From contig NZ_FNEB01000003.1 in the NCBI RefSeq assembly GCF_900100005.1, forward strand, positions 248,001 to 312,000: a stretch of 64,000 nt of DNA, in the 5' to 3' direction. Positions 15,342-23,399 of the stretch are shown here, piece after piece. A program made the translations under genes and the position numbers. The DNA is from Lutimaribacter saemankumensis. GTDB taxonomy: Bacteria > Pseudomonadota > Alphaproteobacteria > Rhodobacterales > Rhodobacteraceae. The notes beneath the pieces are model-generated. The model was given only the letters and a program-made list of their open reading frames with translations, ran no database searches and was not told the DNA's origin. Each line of letters opens with the position of its first letter. The stretch's first letter is position 1.

Positions 15342-18300
15342 TCATTCGAACTCGATCAGCAGGTCCTTGGCGTCGATCTGGCTGCCCGCGGCGACATGGA
15401 TTGCCTTGACCACCGCATCGCGTTCGGCGTGGATGCCGGTTTCCATCTTCATCGCCTCGATGGTCAGCAGCAGGTCGCCCTCGGTCACCTTCTGGCCCAC
15501 GCTGACCGCGACCGAGGCCACGACGCCGGGCATCGGCGCGCCGACATGCGCGGGATTGCCGTGCTCGGCCTTGGGCCGCGCGGTGGCTTCGGACTTGACC
15601 TTGCGGTCGGGCACCCGGATCGAGCGGGGCTGGCCGTTGAGTTCGAAGAATACCTTCACCTCGCCCTTTTCGTCGGTTTCGCCCACCGCCTGCAGCCGGA
15701 TCTCCAGGATCTTGCCGGGGTCGATCTCGGCCGAGATCTCTTCGCCCGGTTCCATCCCGTAAAAGAACGTGCGCGTCGGCAGCGTGCGCACCGGGCCATA
15801 GGTCCGGTGGCGGCCCATGTAATCGAGGAACACCTTGGGATACATCAGGTATCCGTTAAGATCCTCGTTATCTATGTTCTTGCCTTCCAGCAGGTCGACG
15901 ACCTCCTTGTGGGCGGCCTCGAGGTCGACGGGCGGCAGGTGCGCGCCGGGGCGTTCGGTGTTTGGGTCTTCGTCCTTCAGCACCTTGCGCAGGATCTTTT
16001 TCGGAAAGCCGCCCGGCGGCTGGCCGAGGTTTCCGCGCATCATGTCCACGACCGAGTCGGGGAAGGCCACGTCCTTCATCGGGTCTTCGACATCGGCGCG
16101 GGTCAGGCCCTGGCTGACCATCATCAGTGCCATGTCGCCCACCACCTTGGACGAGGGCGTGACCTTGACGATATCGCCGAACATCTGGTTCACGTCCGCA
16201 TAGGTGCGCGCGATTTCGGGCCAGCGGTCTTCCAGCCCCAGGCTGCGCGCCTGCGCTTTGAGGTTGGTGAACTGCCCGCCCGGCATTTCGTGCAGATACA
16301 CCTCCGAGCTGGGGGCCTGCTGCGCGGATTCGAAGGCCACGTAATGCTGGCGCACCGCTTCCCAGTAATCCGAGATTTCGCGGATCACCTCCATGTCGAG
16401 CCCTGTGTCGCGCTCGGTAAAGCGCAGCGCCTCGACGATCGAGCCCAGCGTCGGCTGGCTGGTATTGCCGGAAAACGCGTCCATCGCCGCATCTGCGGCA
16501 TCCACTCCGGCATCGGCGGCGGCCAGGATGCTCGCGCCCGCGATGCCGCCGGTGTCGTGGGTGTGGAAATGCACGGGGATGTCCAACTCGTCCTTCAACG
16601 CCTTGACCAGAACGCGCGCGGCCTGCGGCTTGAGCAGGCCCGCCATGTCCTTCAGCCCCAGGATATGCGCGCCCGCGGCCTGCAAGTCCTTGGCCATGCC
16701 GACATAGTATTTCAGGTCGTACTTGGCGCGGTCGGGGTCGAGAATGTCGCCGGTATAGCAGATCGTGCCTTCGCAGATCTTGCCACTGTCGATCACCGCG
16801 TCCATGGCGACGCGCATGTTCTCGACCCAGTTGAGGCTGTCGAAGACGCGGAACACGTCCACCCCGGTTTCGGCCGCCTGCCGCACGAATTCCTGCACCA
16901 CGTTGTCGGGATAGTTCGTGTATCCGACACCGTTCGAGGCGCGCAGCAGCATCTGCGTCAGCAGGTTGGGCATCGCGCGGCGCAGGTCGCGCAGGCGCTG
17001 CCAGGGGCATTCCTGCAGGAAACGGTAGGCCACGTCGAACGTCGCGCCGCCCCAGCATTCCACGCTGAACAGCCCCGGCAGGTTCGCCGCATAGGCGGGC
17101 GCCACCTTGATCATGTCGATCGACCGCATCCGCGTGGCCAGCAGCGACTGGTGGCCGTCGCGCATCGTGGTGTCCGTCAGCAGCAGACGGTCCTGCGCCA
17201 GCATCCAGTCGGCCACCGCCTTGGCACCCTTTTCGTCCAGCAGGGTCTTGGTGCCGGGCGCCGGATCGCCGCGCAGCGCGGGCGGGCGCGGGTCTTTGAG
17301 GTCGGAAGGCGGCTTGGCGCGGCCCGCGGTTTCGGGATGCCCGTTCACCGTGATGTCCGCGATATAGGTCAGCACCTTGGTGCCGCGGTCGCGGCGCTTG
17401 GTGAACTGGAACAGTTCGGGTGTCTCGTCGATGAACTTGGTGGTGTATTGGTTGTTCAGGAAGGTCGGGTGCTTCAGCAGGTTCTCGACAAAGGCGATGT
17501 TGGTGCTGACCCCGCGGATGCGGAATTCACGCAGCGCACGGTCCATCCGGGCGATGGCCTTTTCCGGCGTCGGCGCCCAGGCGGTGATCTTGGTCAGCAG
17601 GCTGTCATAGTAACGCGTGATCACCCCGCCCGCATAGGCCGTGCCGCCATCCAGACGGATGCCCATGCCCGTGGCCGAGCGATACGCGGTGATGCGGCCG
17701 TAGTCGGGGATGAAGTTGTTTTGCGGGTCTTCTGTCGTCACCCGGCATTGCAGGGCGTGGCCGTTAAGGCGGATGTCGTATTGCGACGCCTTGCCGGTGG
17801 CCTCGGCCAGCGACTTGCCTTCGGCGATCATGATCTGGGCCTGCACGATGTCGATGCCCGTCACCTCTTCGGTCACGGTGTGTTCGACCTGCACGCGGGG
17901 ATTTACCTCAATGAAATAGAAATTGCCGGTTTCCATATCCATCAGGAATTCGACCGTTCCGGCGCATTCGTAATTCACATGCGCGCAGATCTTGCGGCCA
18001 AGTTCACACAGCTCTTCGCGCTGCGCTTCGGAAAGGTAGGGGGCAGGGGCGCGTTCCACGACCTTCTGGTTGCGGCGCTGGACCGAGCAGTCGCGTTCGT
18101 AAAGGTGATAGATATTGCCATGGCTGTCGCCCAGGATCTGCACCTCGACATGGCGGGCGCGGGTGATCATCTTTTCAAGATACCCCTCGCCATTGCCGAA
18201 CGCGGCCTCTGCCTCGCGCCGGCCTTCGAGGATCTTTTCCTTCAGCTCCTTCGGGCCGTTGATCGGGCGCATCCCGCGCCCGCCGCCACCCCAGGACGCC

Positions 18301-18782
18301 TTGAGCATCAGCGGATAGCCGATTTCCTCGGCCTCTTTCGCGATGGCGTCGAAATCGTCGCCCAGAACGTCCGTGGCCGGGATCACCGGCACGCCGGCCG
18401 CAATCGCGACCTTGCGGGCGCTGGCCTTGTCGCCAAGCGCGCGCATCGTTTCGGCCCTGGGCCCGATGAAGGTGATGCCGGCAGCAGCGCAGGCATCGAC
18501 GAAATCGGGGTTTTCCGACAGCAGGCCATAGCCGGGATGGATCGCGTCGGCGCCGGATTCCTTTGCCACGCGGATGATTTCGTCGATCGACAGATACGCG
18601 GCCACCGGCCCCAGCCCCGCGCCGATGCGATACGCCTCGTCAGCCTTGAACCGATGCAGGCCCAGCTTGTCTTCCTCGGCAAAGACGGCGACCGTTCGCT
18701 TGCCCATCTCGTTGGCCGCGCGCATCACGCGGATGGCGATTTCGCCCCGGTTGGCCACGAGAATTTTCTTGAACTCGGTCAT
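15342..18782 (-). CDS. pyc: Pyruvate carboxylase
   Basis: The 1146-residue single-chain enzyme makes oxaloacetate from pyruvate and bicarbonate with ATP and biotin, refilling the TCA cycle. It starts at the ATG behind AAGGAGCTGCCT (MTEFKKILVANRGEIAIRV). Order of domains: biotin carboxylase, about 1-455 (KASWGGGGRGMRPI ATP loop near 160; EVNPRVQVEHTVTEE near 290); carboxyltransferase, about 530-800 (TTMRDGHQSLLATRMR; the Lys of the metal site in HILGLKDMAGLLKP); allosteric/tetramer domain; and biotinyl domain with the biotinylated lysine in EAMKMETG (Lys1112). It is complete, with no frameshift. An antisense open frame of similar length is a GC-content shadow. Confidence 0.98.
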   Translation of the reverse strand: MTEFKKILVANRGEIAIRVMRAANEMGKRTVAVFAEEDKLGLHRFKADEAYRIGAGLGPVAAYLSIDEIIRVAKESGADAIHPGYGLLSENPDFVDACAAAGITFIGPRAETMRALGDKASARKVAIAAGVPVIPATDVLGDDFDAIAKEAEEIGYPLMLKASWGGGGRGMRPINGPKELKEKILEGRREAEAAFGNGEGYLEKMITRARHVEVQILGDSHGNIYHLYERDCSVQRRNQKVVERAPAPYLSEAQREELCELGRKICAHVNYECAGTVEFLMDMETGNFYFIEVNPRVQVEHTVTEEVTGIDIVQAQIMIAEGKSLAEATGKASQYDIRLNGHALQCRVTTEDPQNNFIPDYGRITAYRSATGMGIRLDGGTAYAGGVITRYYDSLLTKITAWAPTPEKAIARMDRALREFRIRGVSTNIAFVENLLKHPTFLNNQYTTKFIDETPELFQFTKRRDRGTKVLTYIADITVNGHPETAGRAKPPSDLKDPRPPALRGDPAPGTKTLLDEKGAKAVADWMLAQDRLLLTDTTMRDGHQSLLATRMRSIDMIKVAPAYAANLPGLFSVECWGGATFDVAYRFLQECPWQRLRDLRRAMPNLLTQMLLRASNGVGYTNYPDNVVQEFVRQAAETGVDVFRVFDSLNWVENMRVAMDAVIDSGKICEGTICYTGDILDPDRAKYDLKYYVGMAKDLQAAGAHILGLKDMAGLLKPQAARVLVKALKDELDIPVHFHTHDTGGIAGASILAAADAGVDAADAAMDAFSGNTSQPTLGSIVEALRFTERDTGLDMEVIREISDYWEAVRQHYVAFESAQQAPSSEVYLHEMPGGQFTNLKAQARSLGLEDRWPEIARTYADVNQMFGDIVKVTPSSKVVGDMALMMVSQGLTRADVEDPMKDVAFPDSVVDMMRGNLGQPPGGFPKKILRKVLKDEDPNTERPGAHLPPVDLEAAHKEVVDLLEGKNIDNEDLNGYLMYPKVFLDYMGRHRTYGPVRTLPTRTFFYGMEPGEEISAEIDPGKILEIRLQAVGETDEKGEVKVFFELNGQPRSIRVPDRKVKSEATARPKAEHGNPAHVGAPMPGVVASVAVSVGQKVTEGDLLLTIEAMKMETGIHAERDAVVKAIHVAAGSQIDAKDLLIEFE

Positions 18783-18923
18783 AGGCAGCTCCTTTTGCAC
18801 CGTCACCTGACGTAGGGTTGCGCATTGCTAGCGTCATGCCGCAATGCAGCGCAAGACCTGCGGCCTTCTTGGCCGTAAGAATTCTGTAACATTTCACGAC
18901 AGGTTTGACACGCGCCCGAAATG

Positions 18924-20060
18924 TCAGGCGCGGATCAGCCGCTCGGGCAGTTGATCGAAGCTGCGTGTGCCGATCTGGCCCATATTCGCCTCGATATCCA
19001 GTTTCAGCATCTCGATCAGATGCGCCGGCCCGTCGCGGCCCAATGCCGCAAGCGCATAATGCCAGGCGCGGCCCATCATCACCATGTCCGCCCCCAGCGC
19101 CAGGGCGCGCAGGATATCGAGCCCCCCGCCGACACCGCTGTCGAAGATGATAGGCAGCGACGTGGCCGCCCGGATCGCGGGCAGAACTTCGATGCTGGCG
19201 AGGGCCGCGTCGAACTGCCGGCCAGCGTGGTTCGACACCCAGATACCGTCGATGCCCGCCTGTTCCAGCTTGGCGGCATCTTCGGGCTCCATCACGCCCT
19301 TGACGACGAAGGGGCCGTCCCAGTGATCGCGCAGCCAGTGCACGTAATCCCATTGCGGCGAGGTGCGCAGGATATAGCCGATATGCTCGGTCGGGTGCAT
19401 GCCGGGCGTGTCCGGCGCGTATTTGGCGATGGTCGGCATGCGTGGCCGGCCATGCAGAGCGGTGGCCAGCGCCCATTCCGGCCGCATCGCGATCTGCGTC
19501 AGCAGGCGCGGGGTCAGGCGCGGCGGTTGCGTGATGCCCGAGCGCGTCTGCCGTTCACGCCGCGAAGGGGCGGGCAGGTCCACCGTCAGCACCAGCGTGC
19601 GGAACCCGGCATCGCGGGCGCGCGCCACCATGTCGCGGCGAATCTCGGGGTCTTTCGGCGGGTATAGCTGGAACCAGCCCTTGCCCCCGGTCAGCGGCCC
19701 CACCTGTTCGGGCGTCTTGCAGGCCACCGTCGACAGGCAATAGGGGATGCCCGCGCGCGTGGCCGCCCGCGCCAGCAGGCGCTCGGCATCCGGCCATATC
19801 AGACCCGACATGCCAACCGGTGCCACACCGAAGGGCAGGGCATAGGTATCCCCCATCAAAGTCGTCGAAGTGTCGTATTCCAGCGGCCCGTGCAGGATCG
19901 ACGGGCGCATCAGGATCGCGTCCAGCGCCGCGCGGTTGCGCTGCTTGGTCGCCTCGGTGCCGGTCGCACTGTCGAGATATTCCCAGACGAATTTCGGCAA
20001 GCGCCTTTTGGCTCGGCGTTTGAGGTCGTCCAGACCGGGGTAGCGTGACATCAGGTCCAT
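18924..20060 (-). CDS. lldD: FMN-dependent alpha-hydroxy-acid dehydrogenase (L-lactate dehydrogenase LldD-like)
   Basis: The 378-residue protein starts at MDLMSRYPGLDDLKRRAKRRLPKFVWEYLDSATG. It has the FMN barrel of the lactate/glycolate oxidase family, which oxidises an L-2-hydroxy acid and passes electrons to quinone or oxygen. Seen: the FMN loop PFGVAPVGMSGLIWPDAE; WFQLYPPKD; catalytic LTVDLPAPSRRERQ; the VVKG lysine; and WVSNHAGRQFDA with the active-site His near residue 260. That motif is usually SNHGGRQLD, so Ala replaces a Gly. FDSGVGGGLDILRALALGADMVMMGRAW follows. Lactate is the likeliest substrate, but glycolate or mandelate cannot be excluded. It lies 140 bases downstream of pyc's start region on the same strand. 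Confidence 0.85.
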   Translation of the reverse strand: MDLMSRYPGLDDLKRRAKRRLPKFVWEYLDSATGTEATKQRNRAALDAILMRPSILHGPLEYDTSTTLMGDTYALPFGVAPVGMSGLIWPDAERLLARAATRAGIPYCLSTVACKTPEQVGPLTGGKGWFQLYPPKDPEIRRDMVARARDAGFRTLVLTVDLPAPSRRERQTRSGITQPPRLTPRLLTQIAMRPEWALATALHGRPRMPTIAKYAPDTPGMHPTEHIGYILRTSPQWDYVHWLRDHWDGPFVVKGVMEPEDAAKLEQAGIDGIWVSNHAGRQFDAALASIEVLPAIRAATSLPIIFDSGVGGGLDILRALALGADMVMMGRAWHYALAALGRDGPAHLIEMLKLDIEANMGQIGTRSFDQLPERLIRA

Positions 20061-20120
20061 GCACGCATTTGGGCGCGGCGCGGCGCGTTTGTCCAGTGCG
20101 GTGGTGCGCTTGGCCGCGCG

Positions 20121-20181
20121 CGGGGGCGAGGGGGCCAGCCCCCTCGCGCTCCCCCGGGATATTTTCGGAAAGAGAAAGCGG
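20121..20181 (+). repeat. Rhodobacteraceae-type intergenic repeat, copy 3
   Basis: A GAGGGGGCCAGCCCCCTC inverted repeat is followed by GCTCCCCCGGGATATTTTCGGAAAGAGAAAGCGG-type sequence matching copy 1 nearly base for base in the second half. Unlike the other two copies it lies between divergent genes (lldD and uvrD), so it could affect their promoters. Confidence 0.8.
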
Positions 20182-20236
20182 AACAATTGCTGAACATATC
20201 TTTAATTCGCGGGCGCGGGGCGCTATTGTCACAGCC

Positions 20237-22585
20237 ATGAGCAGTTTTGACGAAATGGATGCGTTCGAAGGGGCGTCGCTGTCGGCGCGGGCGATGGCCG
20301 CGCGTGGTGCGCCCTACCTGGACGAACTGAACCCGGCGCAGCGCCAGGCGGTCGAGGCGCTGGATGGCCCTGTGCTGATGCTGGCGGGCGCTGGCACCGG
20401 CAAGACCAAGGCGTTGACGACGCGGATCGTGCATCTTCTGAACACCGGCCGCGCGCGCCCCAACGAGATCCTGGCGGTGACCTTTACCAACAAGGCCGCG
20501 CGCGAGATGAAGGACAGGGTGGGTCGCCTGCTGGGCCAGCAGATCGAAGGCATGCCCTGGTTGGGCACCTTCCATTCGATCTGCGTCAAGCTGCTGCGCC
20601 GCCATGCCGAGCTGGTGGGGCTGAAGACTAACTTCACGATTCTCGATACCGATGATCAGCTACGCCTGCTCAAGCAACTGGTGCAGGCGGCGAATATCGA
20701 CGACAAGCGCTGGCCGGCGCGGATGCTGCTGGGGATCATCGACCAGTGGAAGAACCGCTGCTGGACCCCCGACAAGGTGCCCGCGGGTGAGGCGGGCGCC
20801 TACAACAACCGCGGGGTCGAGCTCTATGCCCAGTATCAGACCCGGCTGAAGGAACTGAACGCCGTCGATTTCGGCGACCTGCTGGTGCATGTGGTCACCA
20901 TATTCCAGACCCATGACGACGTGCTGGAGCAATACCGCCGCTGGTTCCGCTACATCCTGGTGGACGAATACCAGGACACCAACGTGGCGCAGTACATGTG
21001 GCTGCGCCTGCTGGCGGGTGGGCACAAGAATATCTGCTGCGTCGGCGACGACGATCAGTCGATCTATGGCTGGCGTGGCGCCGAGGTGGGCAACATCCTG
21101 CGCTTCGAAAAGGATTTTCCCGGCGCTCAGGTGGTGCGGCTGGAACAGAACTACCGCTCGACCCCGCATATCCTGGCCGCCGCTTCGGGTGTCATCCGCG
21201 GCAACGAGGGCCGGCTGGGCAAGGAGCTCTGGACCGAGGCGCAGGAGGGCGAAAAGGTCCGGCTGATCGGTCATTGGGACGGCGAGGAAGAGGCCCGCTG
21301 GATCGGCGAAGAGATCGAGGCGATGCAGGGCGGCACCCGCAGCATGCGGCCGTTCGGGCTGGACGAAATCGCAATCCTGGTGCGCGCCAGCCACCAGATG
21401 CGCGCCTTCGAGGACCGGTTTCTGACCATCGGGCTGCCCTATCGCGTGATCGGCGGGCCGCGGTTCTACGAGCGGATGGAGATTCGCGATGCGATGGCCT
21501 ATTTCCGCACCGTCGTCAGCCCCGATGACGACCTGGCCTTTGAACGTATCGTCAACACGCCCAAGCGCGGCCTTGGCGACAAGGCACAGCAGACGATCCA
21601 GCGCACCGCGCGCGAATACGGCGTCAACCTTGTCGAAGGGGCCCGCATCGCCGTCGAGGAAAAGCGCCTGACCGGCAAGGGCGCGGCGCAACTTTCGTTC
21701 CTTGTCGACAACATCGCGCGCTGGGGCCGGATGGCGGGCGACAAGGATGTCGATCACACCGAGCTGGCAGGGATCATCCTGGACGAATCCGGCTATACCG
21801 AGATGTGGCAGAACGACAAGACGCCCGAGGCGCCGGGGCGGCTGGAAAACCTAAAGGAATTGGTCAACCACCTCGAGGAGTTCGAGAACCTGCAAGGCTT
21901 CCTGGAACATGTCAGCCTGGTGATGGACAACGAATCCGACGATGGCGGGCAGAAAGTGTCGATCATGACGCTGCACGCGGCCAAGGGTCTGGAATTTCCC
22001 GCCGTCTTCCTGCCGGGATGGGAGGACGGGCTTTTCCCGTCACAGCGCAGCATGGATGAAAGCGGCCTCAAGGGGGTCGAGGAAGAACGCCGCCTGGCCT
22101 ATGTCGGGATCACGCGCGCCGAAGAGCTGTGCACGATCTCGTTTGCCGGGAACCGCCGGGTGTTCGGCCAGTGGCAAAGCCAGATGCCCAGCCGCTTCAT
22201 CGACGAATTGCCCGAGGCCCATGTCGAGGTGCTGACACCGCCGGGCCTTTATGGCGGTGGCTATGGCGCGGCCGGCATGGGCGGCACCTCGACCATCGAG
22301 AATCGCGTGGCCGAGGCCAATGTCTACAACTCGCCCGGCTGGAAACGCCTGCAGGCCCGGCGCGATCACCGGCCTGTCAGCCAACCCTCGGAAACCCGCC
22401 ATGCCGTGATCGACGCGCAGGCCGTCAGCGCGCACACGGTGGGCGAGCGCGTGTTCCATCAAAAATTCGGCTATGGCCGGATCGAGGCGATCGAAGGCGA
22501 CAAGCTGGAAATCGCCTTTGAAAAGGCCGGGGTCAAAAAGGTCGTGGCGAAATTCGTGATGGGCGCCGACGACATCCCGTTCTGA
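20237..22585 (+). CDS. uvrD: UvrD/PcrA-type superfamily 1 DNA helicase
   Basis: The 782-residue protein starts at MSSFDEMDAFEGASL; the open frame continues 64 codons upstream through the intergenic repeat and was rejected. It is a 3'-5' ATP-dependent helicase of DNA repair. The Q-motif LNPAQRQAVEALDGP, Walker A GAGTGKT (51-57), TFTNKAAREM, DEYQDTN (Walker B), GDDDQSIYGWRGA, EQNYRST, KVSIMTLHAAKGLEFPAVFLPG and VGITRAEELCTISFA all appear in family order. The C-terminus ends in the Tudor-like module typical of PcrA/UvrD (GERVFHQKFGYGRIEAIEGDKLEIAFEKAGVKKVVAKFV). It converges on the CcsR array. Confidence 0.95.
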   Translation: MSSFDEMDAFEGASLSARAMAARGAPYLDELNPAQRQAVEALDGPVLMLAGAGTGKTKALTTRIVHLLNTGRARPNEILAVTFTNKAAREMKDRVGRLLGQQIEGMPWLGTFHSICVKLLRRHAELVGLKTNFTILDTDDQLRLLKQLVQAANIDDKRWPARMLLGIIDQWKNRCWTPDKVPAGEAGAYNNRGVELYAQYQTRLKELNAVDFGDLLVHVVTIFQTHDDVLEQYRRWFRYILVDEYQDTNVAQYMWLRLLAGGHKNICCVGDDDQSIYGWRGAEVGNILRFEKDFPGAQVVRLEQNYRSTPHILAAASGVIRGNEGRLGKELWTEAQEGEKVRLIGHWDGEEEARWIGEEIEAMQGGTRSMRPFGLDEIAILVRASHQMRAFEDRFLTIGLPYRVIGGPRFYERMEIRDAMAYFRTVVSPDDDLAFERIVNTPKRGLGDKAQQTIQRTAREYGVNLVEGARIAVEEKRLTGKGAAQLSFLVDNIARWGRMAGDKDVDHTELAGIILDESGYTEMWQNDKTPEAPGRLENLKELVNHLEEFENLQGFLEHVSLVMDNESDDGGQKVSIMTLHAAKGLEFPAVFLPGWEDGLFPSQRSMDESGLKGVEEERRLAYVGITRAEELCTISFAGNRRVFGQWQSQMPSRFIDELPEAHVEVLTPPGLYGGGYGAAGMGGTSTIENRVAEANVYNSPGWKRLQARRDHRPVSQPSETRHAVIDAQAVSAHTVGERVFHQKFGYGRIEAIEGDKLEIAFEKAGVKKVVAKFVMGADDIPF

Positions 22586-22615
22586 GCGAACGGCCTGAAT
22601 TCTGAACATTGCCGG

Positions 22616-22659
22616 AAAAAGAAACGGCGGCACCCTAGGGAGGAGGAGGGGTGCCGCCG
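22616..22659 (-). terminator. Last cuckoo hairpin plus T-tract: intrinsic terminator of the ccaF1-CcsR unit
   Basis: On the minus strand the final 11-bp stem (22625-22659) is followed at once by TTTCTTTTT (22616-22624). The last hairpin of the array therefore also has the form of a Rho-independent terminator. Confidence 0.75.
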
Positions 22660-22702
22660 CTTGGTCAACGTGCGCGTTCAGGGAGGAGGAGGAACACGCC
22701 CG
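22625..22702 (-). ncRNA. CcsR-type ('cuckoo') sRNA, unit 3 (promoter-distal)
   Basis: Two hairpins on the minus strand (22669-22702 and 22625-22659) have stems of 11 bp and single-stranded loops carrying CTCCTCCTCCCT. Paired CCUCCUCCC loops are the signature of CcsR sRNAs of Rhodobacter sphaeroides. In the first hairpin one pair is G-U on this strand but A-C on the other, which favours the minus strand. Confidence 0.8.
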
Positions 22703-22711
22703 TATTCGTTT

Positions 22712-22725
22712 GGCCCGATCGGACC
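22712..22725 (-). other. Spacer hairpin between CcsR units 2 and 3
   Basis: A short inverted repeat (GGTCCG/CGGGCC on the minus strand, one G-U pair) sits in the 34-nt spacer. A near-identical element separates units 1 and 2. It could be a processing signal. Confidence 0.5.
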
Positions 22726-22736
22726 GGTATGACGCT

Positions 22737-22814
22737 CGGCGGCACCCAGGGAGGAGGAGAGGGTGCCGCCGGCCTTTCAACGAAACCCCCAGGGAGGAGG
22801 AGAGGAGGTTTCGT
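22737..22814 (-). ncRNA. CcsR-type ('cuckoo') sRNA, unit 2
   Basis: Two hairpins on the minus strand (22780-22814 and 22737-22771) each expose TCTCCTCCTCCCT in the loop. The second stem is a perfect 11 bp. In the first, the single non-Watson-Crick pair in the outer stem is G-U on the minus strand and C-A on the plus strand. The length of 78 nt equals unit 3. Confidence 0.8.
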
Positions 22815-22821
22815 ATCGCTT

Positions 22822-22835
22822 GGCCCGCTCGGGCC
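22822..22835 (-). other. Spacer hairpin between CcsR units 1 and 2
   Basis: A perfect 6-bp stem GGCCCG/CGGGCC in the 32-nt spacer, flanked by ACCGG and CCAA as in the other spacer. Confidence 0.5.
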
Positions 22836-22846
22836 GGTGTTAAGGT

Positions 22847-22920
22847 GCGGCGACGTCAGGGAGGAGGAAGACGCCGCCGCCAGTTCACAGATGACCCAGG
22901 GAGGAGGAGAGGATCATCTG
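22847..22920 (-). ncRNA. CcsR-type ('cuckoo') sRNA, unit 1 (next to ccaF1)
   Basis: Two hairpins on the minus strand (22888-22920 and 22847-22880) have loops TCTCCTCCTCCCT and TTCCTCCTCCCT. Each stem contains one G-U pair on this strand that would be an A-C mismatch on the other. The unit begins 13 bases after the ccaF1 stop codon, so it is expected to be processed from the same transcript. Confidence 0.8.
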
Positions 22921-22933
22921 AACCATGTATTCT

Positions 22934-23149
22934 TTATGCCTGATCGCCGTAGGCGACTTCGTAGGCGCGGGCACGGATCTGCGCGCGGCAGATGCCCAGG
23001 TCGGCCAGGTCGCGGCCGCTCAGCGCGCTCAGTTCGTTCACCGTCTGGCGATACAGGCGGTAGCGCGCGAAACGCTCTTGCAGGTCTGCGAAAAAGCCCG
23101 GGCGCACCAGGGTGCGGGCAGAGTTCTGAATGTCACTTGCGAAAGCCAT
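22934..23149 (-). CDS. ccaF1: DUF1127 small basic protein, CcaF1-like
   Basis: The 71-residue protein starts at MAFASDIQNSARTLVRPGFFADLQERF behind AAGGA; longer in-frame starts extend into the promoter region. The C-terminal half RYRLYRQTVNELSALSGRDLADLGICRAQIRARAYEVAYG carries the DUF1127 signature (YRxTxxELxxLxxRxLxDlGi.R.xI...A). In Rhodobacter sphaeroides the corresponding DUF1127 protein CcaF1 (RSP_6037) is encoded upstream of, and cotranscribed with, the CcsR sRNAs from an RpoH-dependent promoter and influences their maturation. The same order is seen here, which supports orthology. RNA binding is inferred from that precedent. Confidence 0.85.
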   Translation of the reverse strand: MAFASDIQNSARTLVRPGFFADLQERFARYRLYRQTVNELSALSGRDLADLGICRAQIRARAYEVAYGDQA

Positions 23150-23209
23150 CTTCGTGGTCCTTGCGTTCTGTCTCGATCCGGCGCCGATGCGCCTTGCTTG
23201 TGACCCATA

Positions 23210-23235
23210 CTTAGGAAAATGCTGCGGGTGCACAA
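23210..23235 (-). promoter_or_regulatory. Candidate promoter of ccaF1-CcsR unit
   Basis: On the minus strand TTGTGC (23230-23235) and CCTAAG (23210-23215) are separated by 14 bases, a short spacing compatible with an RpoH-type promoter, about 60 bases before the ccaF1 start. The match is weak; it was considered because the R. sphaeroides unit is RpoH-driven. Confidence 0.3.
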
Positions 23236-23399
23236 TAACTTCCTGCGCAATGCTGCTATGCAGAAAATGCATAAGCAATACTGCCCTTTTTTCGGGCCGG
23301 AATGGTGCATTATCGGGCATGTTGAAAACCGGTGGCGCGGCGGGGGTTGTCATGCCGCCCAAATCTGCCACCTATGACGTGAAAAAGGAGGCATGACCG

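Noticed and set aside
15033-18815. Open frame of 1260 codons antisense to pyc
   Set aside because: The pyc gene on the other strand is complete with all domains. The antisense translation is rich in His, Arg, Gly and Leu with no recognisable domain, as expected for a GC-rich shadow.
22620-22920. Regularly repeated AGGGAGGAGGA motifs that look like a CRISPR array or a run of ribosome-binding sites on the plus strand
   Set aside because: The repeated part is only about 12 bases, each copy has its own matching stem, there are no spacers or cas genes, no plus-strand ORFs follow the motifs, and G-U pairing favours minus-strand RNA.
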